Shown: positions 45,601-57,219 of the stretch, piece by piece
Layout of the letters: the number at the start of each line of letters is the position of its first letter
How positions within the stretch are numbered: the stretch's first letter is position 1
Origin: Emmonsiellopsis sp. PD_33
Lineage: Eukaryota > Ascomycota > Eurotiomycetes > Onygenales > Ajellomycetaceae
Assembly: GCA_032988165.1 (NCBI GenBank)
Contig: JANTQF010000025.1
Location: 62,001-126,000 of the forward strand
Direction of reading: 5' to 3'
Length of the DNA stretch: 64,000 bases
The notes under the pieces: model-generated
The model's database searches: none
The model's input: only the letters and a program-made list of their open reading frames with translations
What the model was told of the DNA's origin: nothing
Position numbers and translations under genes: made by a program

Positions 45601-46725
45601 TCTCTCAAGAGCGGTGGGATTATGCAACTTCAATCGGCTTGACTCTCGTGTCAGGCGCCGTGCTGGCCAAAAAAAAAAAAAGCGAATTTGAATGCGTAAG
45701 ACAATTTTGGGTCGCCATCGTGACATATCAAAGTCGCCTGGCGGTCGTGGTCTGGGCCTTGTCAGTGTCCAGGCTTGTTGAAACCCAGGTGAAGTGGAGA
45801 GGGATTGATGCCCCCCGTGCCAAACCAAACAAAGGAACAATTTCCATGCCCAAGCTTCGACTATGCGGGACGACGGGGGTCCACCTGCATTATGGAACTG
45901 CTGATGTGTTCTGACCCACCAGCCTTGCTCTGGCTGGGGTTGTTGGGAAACTGAGAAGAAGCGCCAGCTTGGAGGTTCCAGGTGCTTTGAATCCTCCGTA
46001 TGTGACAGTATAATCCGGCTTTTCAAGACAAGATAGGGTTCGTTTGTACCATTTAGTGGGCGGGAGGTAATGGCCTTAGTGATAATGCTCATCCCTTGAT
46101 TGCGACGGACAAAGAACACATTTCTCTGCATGAAGTGTTCTTCAGGAGTAGTTTGATTATCCCAGCATGAAAGCCATGTGGAGGTCGATTGGGGTTTAGA
46201 CACCCGGACCGTTCGCAATTCCCGGCTCCATGGCTAGTTGTACCTAACGCATCACCAAGTTGTCGAGGCTAGATAACCGAAAAATTTTAAAATAAAAGGG
46301 GGTTTCATGAGGACTCATCGTCTTGTGTTCGGCCAAGGTATAAATACCCCCTTCTTCCCCCAAGCAAGAAACACTCTTTGCTCAAGTTAGCTTCAATATC
46401 TTCCTTGAGGGTATACCTCCACTTATCTTGACAAAGACTCAGACTTGTTTCTCCCCATAACCATCGCCCCCAAATTTGGAATCCTTGCACTATACTCGTT
46501 TGACCTCCCAACAGCAAACACAGAGTGAGTTTTTGCTATCCATCGTAATGTCGATACGAGCAACAATAAGTTACTCGGATATGTGTTGAACGATGTCGAA
46601 TTGTGTGAGCCCTGTTGACTGCTATTATCCTCTGTAATGGGGGGTGATGGTGGAATTCAGGGACATGGATTCAAACAAAAAGCTGTACTGGGGCGAATAC
46701 TCACAACGACGAACAACACAGCGCA
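42604..46725. other. Large gene-free region upstream of the 2OG-oxygenase-like gene
   Basis: This 4.1 kb stretch has only short overlapping frames. The longest (45523-46218, -) has irregular composition and no family signal. Near the right end, TATAAATA at 46339-46346 followed by a CT-rich stretch looks like the core promoter of the 46726 gene. A GTGAGT after CAACAGCAAACACAGA (about 46523) suggests a 5' UTR intron ending at ACACAG near 46720. Confidence 0.45.
46339..46346 (+). promoter_or_regulatory. TATA box candidate for the 2OG-oxygenase-like gene
   Basis: TATAAATA followed by a pyrimidine-rich stretch (CCCCCTTCTTCCCCC). It lies 380 bp before the ATG, consistent with a leader containing the suspected intron. 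Confidence 0.45.
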
Positions 46726-47983
46726 ATGGCAGCAGCAGATATCCTCGCACCGTCGGATTTTCCTATGCCCTCCGCCCACCTGCCTTCCACCTTAGCCAAC
46801 GATGATGTAACGGTCAAGCAATCAGTGAATGGGACAGTGGCCTCTTCCGCTACCCAAGAAGTGGTGAATTTTGACCCCAAAAGGCATATTCAGTATACCC
46901 CTCCATCGAAGGTTCACTCCATGAAGGAGCTGGGGTATAGTGATGACAAAGGAATCTCCCCAGTCGGCGTTTCGGAACCATTTCCTTTGTTCTCTGCCGA
47001 AGCAATCAACCAAATGAGACGGGAGATCTTGAGTGACAACGTTTGGAGCCAGTATCAGTTTTCAAGCAACCTGTCACACTGTCAGCTGCGAGGGTTTGCC
47101 CCTGAGTAAGTTTGATCCTTACTACTTTACTTCTCTTTCATCTGATTTAATATCTTCGGCAGGTGTGCCCTATTTGTTTATGATGCTTGGAGGAGCCCTG
47201 AACTCCTGAAGATCGTCTCAGATATCGCTGGGATCGATCTTGTACCTGCGATGGATTGGGAGATTGGGCACATTAACATCTCCATACCGTCTCAAGGGGG
47301 AAAGGATCAGTCGGCTGCTCCTGCGGAAGATGATGAGAGCCCCATCGTCGATTGGCACACAGATAGCTATCCATTTGTCTGCGTCACTATGCTGAGTGAC
47401 TGCACAACCATGGTCGGCGGCGAAACAGCGTTGAGAAAAGGCGATGGAAGCATTTTGAAAGTGAGAGGTCCACAGATGGTAGGCGATTCTTAGTTGGGAA
47501 CAAATTTCGCCGGACACCAAGACGACTAATAAATATGAGTAGGGCTGTGCCGCTGTGCTTCAGGGTCGATATATCGAACATCAAGCTCTTCGCGCTCTTG
47601 GAGCAGCTGAACGGATCACTATGGTCACATCATTTCGCCCTCGCTCGGCGGCATTGCGGGACGACACCGTTCTGACTACAGTTCGTGCAATCTCGGACCT
47701 ATCGGAGCTCTACTTTCAGTTTTCTGAATACAGACTCGAGATACTTGAGGAACGAATCCGTGTCCAGCTCAAAGAAATCCGCGACCGGAAACGAGCACGA
47801 CGACACTTCAATACCAAGGGGATGAAACAATTTCTAGCTGAGCAAGAAAAGTTTTTGGCTCATATGAACAAGGAAATGGTTGACGATGAATTGGTGACTA
47901 AAGGCTGGACGGACGATAGCCATTTAATCTCCGAGGACCTCAAGCAACGCTCAAAAAAGAGATCTCTCGCTGACTCTGAGTAG
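46726..47983 (+). CDS. 2-oxoglutarate/Fe(II) oxygenase-like protein
   Basis: Three exons (46726-47105, 47163-47478, 47543-47983) encode 378 residues. A double-stranded beta-helix oxygenase core is suggested by WHTDSYPFVCVTMLSD (HxD iron ligands), GGETALRKGDGSI, and QGRYIEHQALRALGAAERITMVTSFRPR, where the distal His could be the third iron ligand and an Arg in SFRPR the 2OG-binding residue. It is a putative hydroxylase; the substrate is unknown. The C-terminus is a long charged coiled-coil-like helix (LEILEERIRVQLKEIRDRKRARR...) ending KKRSLADSE. No signal peptide is seen. Related proteins occur widely in ascomycetes without assigned function. It stands isolated between two long non-coding regions. 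Confidence 0.8.
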
Positions 47984-49701
47984 GCTGATAGGGGCCGGGT
48001 AGGAAGTGGAATTTAACCTGGGTTCGGGGGACACCACGATTTGGCTCTGATTGTCGTTGTTTAATTGGCGTTATTACATTGTCCTGGAGCGTGATTATTG
48101 CGGGAAATAGCGTTGCTTGATGGGGTTTGACGGAATGGTTTATTGTTTTCGTTATTGTCGCAGGGGGATAAGACCTCCGAATAATAGGTGTGTGGAAAGA
48201 ATACGGACCATAGTTGTTGCTTCAGGGTTTGAGATGTCGAAATTGATAGATCAGAGCTTCTATAATGGTTTCATAATGTCCAAATTGAAGATGCCCCAAT
48301 AGGATGATAACCAAAATATGTGCAGCTGACAGCGATAGTACTCTGAGTGAATTTAAAGTCGCATAGGGTCCAACCATCTCGTGGTAGAAGCGGGATATTA
48401 TTCCAAACATGACGCACAATGGAGGAAAAAAATAGAATAGCAACGTAGTCGATAATAAAGAATAGATTCATGGTATATAGGCAATCCTTGGTGGTGTGCG
48501 ATGTCAACTGCATTTCTTGAGATGGTCATGGACTTCTGGCTGATGGAAACGCTGTCTATAGAACGGATTCCAAAAATTTCACCACCAAGCCAAACTCATC
48601 GCTATTGAGAAAGAGGACGACCAATATCTTTTCAGTTATATAGAGATAGCGTAGAGATGGGTTGGTGAATCTATGCAATAGGTTAGCATATCGACACAAC
48701 GTAAAACAAACTGGTGATGATATTCGACTTAAAAAAGGACAAGAAACGGGTATGCCATATTTAAATGTTGCCTCTCCGTGTCCACGCTCAGTCATTCGCA
48801 AGAGTACATCCATTCCATCGCGGGCAAGCAGAAAAACCTGTGTTGGGAGTCTTGTGGAGTTGGGGCGCGGACCCCGCAGTATTTATGTTTTGGCCGGAAT
48901 GGCGAGCATTATCAAAACCGGTAAAATAATCCAAAGAGCGGCAGAGTGTGAAATGTTGGATTGGTCCACGGTCATCCGCATGCATAAAGTCGACAGGCAA
49001 TGTTGCTCCTATGTCTGTCGCACTGACTCTTGCAGAGTCCGCTGCGGTAATTGGCCGAGGGCAATGGAGGCTAACCAGTTGTCGCAAAGTCCTCTTCCGG
49101 ATAGCGGCCAACTATTTGTTGTATTCTGCAAACCCGTAAAACGACTCAAAATGGTTCAACCCGTAGCATTATTCGTATCATCCATAGTACTTGGTGGTCG
49201 TCTGGAGCAGTTGAGGTCAAGCAGACAAAATGAGTGACTAATAGCTGACTAATAGCAACATTTAGCCCTAAACCCTAACTGGCTAGAACAAAGAGTCACA
49301 TGATCTATATCACGTGCGGCATGATGCGGCTTATGTAATGGATACATGGCCCAAGCTTTTTGACGCGGTGACGTCCACCCGAGCTTGAAAAGCTTCAACG
49401 AAGAATTCCAGCTTTCTCTACCCAACACACGGGCACCTCTTCCTGTTCCTCCTGTCTTCCTGCTGTGATATGACTACGCCCTCTCCATCGACTCTCCCGA
49501 CGCTCCAGCTCTCACTTCGCCCACCATAGAGCCATTTCCCGCCGAGTCCTCCCATCTGCCTGCCCAAATCAACGCCCCCGGACAATAGGCTCTACCGTTT
49601 TGCACTTCGTCCCTTTCGAATAACCGGTCATCTCGATACATACACGTCTGCGGATCGCATCGGAGAAACACATCATTTCAGTTGAACCTCGTCCTCAAGG
49701 C
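47984..49701. other. Intergenic region with telobox and E-box-like motifs near its right end
   Basis: This 1.7 kb stretch lies before the RING gene. A frame at 48662-49237 (+) and overlapping frames on the other strand have no family signal. At 49236-49256 the decamer GACTAATAGC occurs twice, 11 bp apart. CCCTAAACCCTAA follows at 49266-49278, then TCACATGA and CACGTG at 49296-49316. Confidence 0.5.
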
Positions 49702-51221
49702 ATGTCTGCCATCGGGGGCGCGACGTCCCCCAGTGAAGCGGGGGCGTCCGCAGAGCCTCGCCTTGATATTCCAAACGAACCTCCAGGAGTATGTAAAATG
49801 GTTCCACTAGGGTTTCGGTGCTGGCTAACTCTGATCTATTTAAGCTTTTGCAAACGTTTCAAGGTCATATCGAAGACATTCGAACCCTGATATACTGCGG
49901 GGTCTGCGTCAAACCGCTCTATGAACCTTTCACTCTTGCGTGTGGGCACACGTTTTGTTATAGTGTAAGTTTGACTCAATAATATTTTGCTTGCATGATA
50001 GCTGACTGTGTTCAGTGCCTTACGCAATGGTTCGCGAGCCATCGACGAAAAAAAACCTGTCCCGACTGTCGGGCGGCTGTCTCGGTGCAACCCGCCCCAG
50101 CCTATTTAGTAAGCTTGTTCGCTTTGAAAACTCGCCTATAATATATCTAATATTCATCCCACTAGGTCCGTCAGATTGTCCAGATGTTCATAGGTCGCGC
50201 GGAGCTGCTAGAGCATAGCGAAACAACGGCAGAACATTCCACAAACATGCGGATAGAGACGGAGAAAATGGAAGCAGACAAGCAAAACACGAACCCAACT
50301 ACTGGTGGACTCTTTCAGGGCTGCTTTAAGAATGCGACACGTTCCTATGACCCGATTCACGACACTATGGACGGCGTTACGCGTTGCCCTCGATGTGCTT
50401 GGGAACTAGAAGAGGGTGGGTGTGCACAATGCGGGTTTGCGATAGCCGGCTACAGCGATTCAGAGGAGGAATCCGATGAGGATGCATCTATAAACATGAC
50501 GGATGCTGATGATATTGAAGATGGGTTCGGAGTTGACGATGATGAGGTTGAATGGGGTGCGGTACAGTATGAATTCCCAGAGTATTTTCACGGAATTCCC
50601 GCGAATCCTTTGCTTCATCACGAACATGCTCATAATTGGTTTGGGCGCCCCTTTTCTGAGGATCCCGAGGAGAGCGAAGATGACGAGTCCGACAATTCGG
50701 AAATGGCCGACTTCATCGATGATAATTCTGCGATAGACGACAGTGATTCAGATAACTCCACGATAGTCAGTGGATCACTTCACCCCCACGAGCCAATTAG
50801 TCTTATATCCGATGATGTAGAGGCGGAAGCCATACATCAGCACGACGATAATAGTGATGACGATGGAGATGAAAATGAAAATGACGATGACGATGACGAC
50901 GCCCCTATAAGGGCCCCAACAAGGGCAGCGCAGCGAAGGCGACCGGCCGTGGGGACCTTTACTTCCGACGAAGATAGTGATTCAGAGCCCTTGAATACAA
51001 CGGGGGAGGGAAATACACCGGTGGCGGCTAGAACGCGAGCTTCCCGTTCTATTTCAAGTCGTCCGAATACTGGTCAAGCCACAGGATCAACTGTCAACAG
51101 CCCTATCGATCTCGACGATGATTCTGACGCCCCCATAGGCCCAGCAAGAATGAGACAGAGAAGGCCGCGACGCCAGCGACGGAATCACCGGCGACCAAAC
51201 GCCACGGTTAGTAGTAGCTGA
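49702..51221 (+). CDS. RING-finger protein (putative E3 ubiquitin ligase) with acidic tail
   Basis: Four exons (49702-49788, 49845-49964, 50016-50108, 50166-51221) make 451 residues. A C3HC4 RING lies at about residues 47-87: CGVC, ACGHTFCYSC, TCPDC, giving a complete zinc site set. A second small zinc-binding motif follows (RCPRCAWELEEGGCAQCGF). The remainder is very acidic (Asp/Glu/Ser runs such as ENDDDDDDAP), has two SDxSD-type clusters, and ends in an Arg-rich tail (RMRQRRPRRQRRNHRR). It is probably a nuclear ubiquitin ligase acting on a basic partner. The layout of RING, extra zinc motif and acidic region recalls Psh1, the yeast CENP-A ligase, but I cannot establish orthology. The promoter contains CCCTAA repeats. 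Confidence 0.87.
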
Positions 51222-52367
51222 ATTGTTTTTGCTGCGAGCCTCTTCCAGCTCTCTTCTCAACCCCCTATCTATTTCTTCTAACTCCGTGAAGCCCCATCCA
51301 ACGCCGCATGACCATCTACAACGAGTTTTGGAGGTATTGCTCGCGGGTCCTACGAACCATCCTTCGTTTTTCTAGACGACTGTGGCCAAACGTCATGATA
51401 ATGTTATGTCCCGACATAGCTTCACCGCTCTCGTCATGTCCACTGGAACCCTCTATATCCAAAGAGACAGATTACCGTCCTTTACTTCCTCCAGTATTTA
51501 CGATATAACCGGTGGACAATTATCGTCAGGCTAGCCTAAGCCCTCCTTCCCGGCTTCGCTCGGCACATACATGCATACACTTATGGATTATGCCGCCTTG
51601 ACATACCCCTGTCTCTCCTACCGAAATCCCCCCATCTCTCTTATCCGTTACACATGGCCTATTTTGTAACGCTGATTCAGTTCCTTCTTAGTTTCGATTT
51701 CGTTTCATATTTCCTATTTAATCCTCGTATCTTCTCCCCCTCCCTCCCCCCACCCCCACACGTTCCATCCCTTCCCCTCCTATTCCCTTTTTTACAATTC
51801 CCTGATGGACTCATCGGTGTAGAAATGATTTACTTTTTCTTGTTACCTTATAAATACTGACGATTGGCGTTCTGGCATACAGCCCACACATATCTAAAAT
51901 TCGGGAGAGAAATCAACAGCGGGGAGCGTTTTAGCCTGGCGTTAATTATGGAGGGAAATATGTTACTTTCCTTTGTTTTCCTTCATTTAGTTTCCATTTA
52001 CGGAGGACAGAGCTACATATGTATTAGCTACCTAATATACATAGAAGTGTATCATTCTTGGTCATGTTTCTCCTCGTTTTATTGCTGGGGTGGACTGACT
52101 GGACCTACCGTGATGAAAGGTAGCAACAACCTCTTCCTGGATGGAGTTCGCCATCCAACTTTCCGATCATACAAGTGCTATGGTGGCCCAACTTCGAGTC
52201 CCGCGAGGTCCCGTCGATGATAAATCTGACCCTGCCCGACTCCTCATCCCGTCCCCTACCGCCTCAAATACCCACCTACGGAAGAGTTTTCAACCGGGCA
52301 GCTGGCATTTTCCGCAGTAATATACATCTCATTTAATTACCAGTGCGCATGAATGAATCAATGGCTT
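51222..52367. other. Intergenic region
   Basis: This 1.1 kb stretch follows the RING gene. It is CT- and AT-rich with no coding signal. Confidence 0.5.
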
Positions 52368-52478
52368 CAAGTCTCAAAATTATATACCCAAGAGACAATC
52401 TCCCAGGTAATCCCGTAGATACCTAGCTCCAACCCCATCTTCAACCCTCTGAAACACCGCTCCGGCACCACCCACCTC

Positions 52479-53061
52479 TCAAACCCCGTCATCATCCCAT
52501 ATCTCCCCCTTTCCGCCGCCGCCCGTGCAGCTACATACGAACGTGTTATCTTTAGCTGGACGGATATACTCCTCGCCCTCCATTGCGGGAAACAGATCAG
52601 CGATGACAGCCAGGAACCTGGGATCCGCTGCATGGTCGCCTGTTGTGATGACGCGGGCGGGTGGGAGAACCATACAGTAGGGGATCTTCAGCCCGTCGAA
52701 GCCGCATTCCATCTTCCACGAGCTGCCTCATAGCTAATCGATACGCGTCAACCCTCACAATGTTAATGGTGGTTCCGTTACGGAGTTTTAGGGAGGCGGT
52801 TCTATAGTTTGGCCCGATATCAACGTTGCGATGTAGGCTCAAAAGGAGACGTAGCTGGGGTTTTGTTTCTGTAAGTAGTTACAATTAACTTACCCATAGT
52901 TATCCCGTCTTTAAACCAATACCCACACCTGCAATGATGAGTAAGACGTGAATGAGAATGTTCGTCAGTGGAAGTCGACATGGAATTCATGCATACCTGG
53001 TGCAGACTGAAGTTCAATCGGCTGTGCGTCCCACAGGTAAATAAAGCAGCTAGAGGCCATT
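52479..53061 (-). pseudogene. Probable broken or mis-sequenced gene, unknown family
   Basis: Reads as a gene on the minus strand but in more than one frame. A first segment starts MASSCFIYLWDAQPIELQ near 53061. A middle exon (CGYWFKDGITM) joins by a good intron (GTAAGT...ACAG) to a segment with RLLLSLHRNVDIGP and TINIVRVDAYRLAMRQ. Near 52714 coding character jumps frame to CGFDGLKIPYCMVLPPAR, RFLAVIADLFPAMEGEEY and a stop at about 52479. The jump corresponds to one extra base with no room for an intron. The junction after the first segment is also out of phase. It could be a pseudogene, an assembly indel, or two overlapping genes; I do not recognise the family. Confidence 0.4.
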
Positions 53062-53756
53062 GCTGGGTCTAGAAATAGCATTGGGAAAAGTATGTATGGG
53101 TGTGATGAACGCAAGTAACTGAGTCTGTGGTTGAAGCATGGCGCTCTTTTGCGTGAGATGGAAATGGAGTGTAAGTAGGATATGAAAAACACAATTTATG
53201 AGAAACGAACAGAATCAAATCCATCGACACATGCTGTAGCAGGGGGGAAAAGGCGATTTGATGGGTGGTTATTCTCTGGTTATCTAGGCACATTTTAGGA
53301 GATCCCCTTTGAAGGTGCAATGAAGACAATTTGCCTTGAGCATTGCTGACCGGACGATGAACACCATGGTCCTGGCTAGAAAATCGGGCAGAACGAAAAT
53401 CGACAGGGCCCCGAAGGAATAGGATTGATAGGGAGAGAGGTAAAAGGCAGTAAGAATACAGCCAGTGGCGGCTGGAATTTTCCGGTTATTAAGGTATTGC
53501 AATACCCGAGATTGAAGGCAAGGGGGTCAAATAGGAGATACCAAAACCGTATCTAGCATCGACAATGGCCGGCATGCGAATAAGGGTAGAACATGCAGAC
53601 ATCACAAATAAAGCAAAGAAAACAAAATCGGCAAAAAAATGGGTATTTCCAAGTTTTGGTATGATAACTGCAATATGTACAACCCATCAAACAAGCCCAT
53701 TTTGATATAACAAAAACTCCCCCTTCCCCTTCCTCACACTAATACAACACGATAAA
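53062..53756. other. Intergenic region
   Basis: This 695 bp stretch lies between the broken gene and the RRP9 3' end. It is AT-rich and holds no gene. Confidence 0.5.
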
Positions 53757-55663
53757 TTAATCCGCCGAACTCACTACCTCAGCAATAGGGGCGTCAGAGG
53801 AAAACGGTACTTCAAAGACAACAGCACCATTCCGGCCCCCAGAGTTGGTCCCATCGCCATGCTTGCCATTGCTCGCAGTCGAATATTTCCACCGGCCAAG
53901 TTTATGTTCCTTGCCCAGTGCTGCGACGATACAAAGGCCTCGCTGTTCTGATGTCTCTTGCTCCTTGGAAGCGGATTTGCCCTTTGGCTTAGATTTGGGA
54001 TTGAGAGTGGCTTTGGATTCAGGACCTCTGCGTTCAAATACAGCGATATCATTGACAACTCCCTTCAATGGCGCTACCTGCTCTGGCGTGTCCACATCCA
54101 TGTTGGTATGAAAGTCAAGAGTCCCATTGACAAGCGCTGATGTAGCATCGTGTCCGCCCACGGGGCCTAGGGGTATGATTTTCCGTTTATCTTCTGAGAT
54201 TTGCCATGCGCGGATCCATCCATCCCAGCTTCCGGACAATACAATGTCGGTGCCTGGCAAAGTGGCGAGAGCTGTTATCCATCGTGGATTCGGGGACATG
54301 TTGCGTGTATTCTTCTCTGCGACAGCCGGGTCTAGCTCGGATGATAGTTCGTCTAAAGGAGGTAGGGGGTCGACGCCGTGGGCTTGTGGGATGGTGTGGA
54401 GAGGCTTCTTCTTATGGATGGACCAGAGCGATATAGATCCCGAGTCCGAGCCGGTGACGAAGTGTGTGGGTGGTAAGACGGCAACGCAATCAATAGCATT
54501 TTCAACGTAGGAACTCCCCTTTGAACTCCCGCCTCGAAAAACTAGCTGTGTTTCATCGACAACTTTCCATAATCTGGCGGTGCGGTCTCTAGCGCCAACA
54601 CTGACACATTGATCAAGAGCCATAGAGTCAACCGCAATAACGTGATCCTGGTGACCGAAAAGGGTTTCGACGTAGGCATGCGCCCCGGGACTCAGTGACC
54701 ATGTTTTTATTGTGCGGTCGAAAGAGGCCGAGAACAGTTGTTCACCAGAGCTCGTGGACGAGATCCGTCGTGTAAATGACAATCCACTGACAGAATCTCT
54801 GTGCTGATTGAAAGTTTTTAAAGGCGTGAGAGATTCGGCATCCCAGATTATTAGGCGATTATCCGCGCCTCCAGTTGCAAGGAACTCCCCTGATGGCGAA
54901 ACAGCAAGCGCCAATATATTACCAGTATGGCCCTGGGGCTCTCCTCCATCCTCCGTTTCCTGTAAGCCCCGTACTGACTTGATCTTCTTTGGCTTTTTCC
55001 GTTGTGGACGCTTAGCTCTCGTAGACTCTCCATTTGTGGCGTTGGTATTTGTAGAAGGCTCTGGGGTAGCTAACTCCCACTTGATGAGCGTTTTATCCTT
55101 GGAAACAGTGTAGGCAAAAGGCGAGTGGATTGCAACACCGGTCGTGGTTTGTGTGTCCGCACGGAAAAATGAATGGGATGCTTTAGAAAAGGACAATTGC
55201 GCGCCGATCTGACGATATATCCGGCCTTTCGATTCATCCTAGAATGCTGTGAGCTTCAAACAGGCCTTGCTAGTTTCTAGTTTTTTGAACATACCACATC
55301 CTCTTTTATCCTCTCCGCAATCAAATCCCGATCAATTTCGGCAGCATCAAAGCCAACCTCATCAACCTCCTCTCTGATATTATCGAGATACCTCTCGGCC
55401 AACCTCAACCTCCGTTCAGCGGCGGTCTCGTCTTCCGACTCGGAGCTGCCCTCCTCTTCTTCAATTGAGCCTTCACTTCCTGACAGTTCATCCTCGGATT
55501 CGCTTCCGGATATCGACTCGTCCCTATCCCGCCGTCGATCCTGCTGCTCTGTGTCCTTCGCGCCCTTGCCAGCAACTCCTCTCTTCTTCGAGCCGGGAGC
55601 GGCAACTCGATCGTCCCTCTTTCTTTTGCGTTGGGATGCGGGGAGGGTGAAAAAAGAAGACAT
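53757..55663 (-). CDS. RRP9: U3 snoRNP component Rrp9 (U3-55K), WD40 protein
   Basis: Nucleolar WD40 protein that binds the box B/C region of U3 snoRNA and takes part in 18S rRNA processing. Exons 55295-55663 and 53757-55238 give 616 residues. The basic/acidic N-terminus (RKRKRDDR, then an Asp/Glu/Ser stretch) leads to the diagnostic motif ERYLDNIREEVDEVGFDAAEIDRDLIAERIKEDV-DESKGRIYRQI, which spans the intron. WD repeats follow, with GHTGNILALAVSPSGEFLATGGAD, SFDRTIKTWSL, GARDRTARLWKV, GSDSGSISLWSI and SGSWDGWIRAWQI. A Ser/Lys-rich insert separates the last blades. The gene is head-to-head with proteasome gene PRE1. Confidence 0.95.
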
Positions 55664-56039
55664 GGCGCAGGGTAGGCCGCTCGGTCTCGGGCTCTTCTGG
55701 GAGTGTGGACAGAGGAAGAGCACTCCTTAGCTGTGGACCGGCTATCTTGAAGTCAACATCGGAGCTCTGCACCACAAATTTTGTAACTTTTTTTTCTTTG
55801 GTGTTTGTCCTGTTTGCTGCAGCCGCAGTGGTGGTCCGTGCGCGGAGTCAGCGCCGGATAAAAGTTACGCCTAAACTGTCCAGCTTCCCCCAAGGCGTCA
55901 AGCTCACGCGTGGCTCAGCGAGCTTCATCAATATCAACAGCTTCAACCACGCCTTTCCCCTGACTCTCTGACAACAGCAGCCGCTGCCACTCCCAGGACC
56001 CTACACAGCTACGTTTACAGCCCATCAGCAGCTATCATC
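55664..56039. promoter_or_regulatory. Divergent promoter: RRP9 and PRE1
   Basis: This 376 bp spacer serves both a ribosome-biogenesis gene and a proteasome gene. No other feature was recognised. Confidence 0.6.
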
Positions 56040-56905
56040 ATGTGCGTTTCACCGGATACACCCAACCTGTTGCTGCCCTGCTAACCTGCTGCTAGGGAGG
56101 TCCTACTCGGCATCACTGGCAAAGACTTCACCCTCATTGCGGCCTCCAAGGCGGCGATGCGAGGCGCCACGATTCTGAAGGCTTCAGACGACAAAACCAG
56201 AGAGTTAAGCAAGCACACCCTCATGGCCTTCTCTGGAGAGGCTGGAGATACCGGTATGTCTCCTCCAGCGAGCCAGACCTAGCAACAACATCCAGTTAAC
56301 TCTTTTCCTTTGTAGTCCAATTCGCCGAATACATCCAAGCAAATACCCAACTATACACCATGAGAAATGGTTCCGAACTGAGCCCGGCTGCTGTTTCCAA
56401 TTTCGTACGAGGAGAGCTTGCCCGCAGTCTACGATCGAGATCGCCATACACTGTGAACCTGCTGCTGGGAGGAGTAGACCCGATCACAGAGAAGCCTAGC
56501 TTGTACTGGCTGGACTACCTAGCGTCGCGCGTCGAAGTGCCGTATGCTGCACACGGCTACGCCCAGTATGTCTCTACCTTCTATTATTTGGGAAGAATAG
56601 TCCAAGGATATAGTTCGAACATTGCTAACGGAGAGGATAAGATACTACTGTCTATCGATCCTGGACAAACACCACCACCCAAATATCTCGTATGAAGAAG
56701 GCCTGAAGCTCCTCGAGATGTGCACCGATGAACTGAAGCGGAGATTACCAATCGACTTCAAAGGGGTATGCTAATTCTCTACCCGCCCCTCTGCCAGCAT
56801 GGAATAGTTACTAATACCTTCTTACAGGTCTTGGTAAAAGTGGTGAGGAAAGACGGAATCGAGGAAGTGCCGTTTGATAACAGCAAACAAGTCGCCTGCC
56901 CATAG
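56040..56905 (+). CDS. PRE1: 20S proteasome subunit beta-4, start codon split by an intron
   Basis: Non-catalytic beta-4 subunit of the 20S core. Five exons: 56040-56041 (AT), 56096-56253, 56316-56565, 56642-56765 and 56828-56905, giving 203 residues versus 198 in yeast. The initiator is AT + G across the first intron (GTGCGT...GCTAACC...CTAG), producing MEVLLGITGKDFTLIAASKAA, the expected N-terminus; the Thr1 of active subunits is absent. Other landmarks: FSGEAGDTVQFAEYIQAN, NFVRGELARSLRSRSPY, LGGVDP, and YAQYYCLSILDKHH after the third intron. If intron 1 were retained the ATG would open a 14-codon frame ending TAA, so splicing gates translation. Confidence 0.95.
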
Positions 56906-57219
56906 ATTTTTGGCGTTGTCTGGGATAGCGTTGTATCAGTAGCAATTTTTTAATGACCCTGCTTTGAAATGACTTAACTGCCGCCGTAGGCAACGGGCTA
57001 GATGTGTTTTGCTTTTCATTATTTATACCAATCTATTCGTTCATGTCACTCGTAGCTCTTAAATATCCGCTTCCAACAGTGAGGTTGTTGCCCATACGGA
57101 CAGGCAGGTGATGTTTGCTCTGTTTGCATCCGACGTCTGCGCCAAAACACGCCTCCATCAAAACTTTGGACTTCAACCTCTAAGTTACACCATATCTTCA
57201 AGCCCCAAACTCCTGCAAA
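56906..57219. other. Short intergenic region
   Basis: This 314 bp stretch holds the PRE1 3' end and the SAD1 promoter. Nothing else is seen. Confidence 0.55.

Noticed and set aside
45523..46218. 231-codon open frame on the minus strand
   Set aside because: Irregular composition, no family signature, no promoter or splice pattern; it lies in the long non-coding block and fits a chance frame.
48662..49237. 191-codon open frame (+) with overlapping minus-strand frames, one ending in a hydrophobic tail (LWIILPVLIMLAIPAKT)
   Set aside because: The hydrophobic piece gives only about 31 codons from its nearest ATG and matches no small membrane protein I know; none of the overlapping frames shows a family motif.
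49702..51221. Calling the RING gene PSH1
   Set aside because: Architecture is similar, but acidic RING proteins are common and the sequence alone does not establish orthology.
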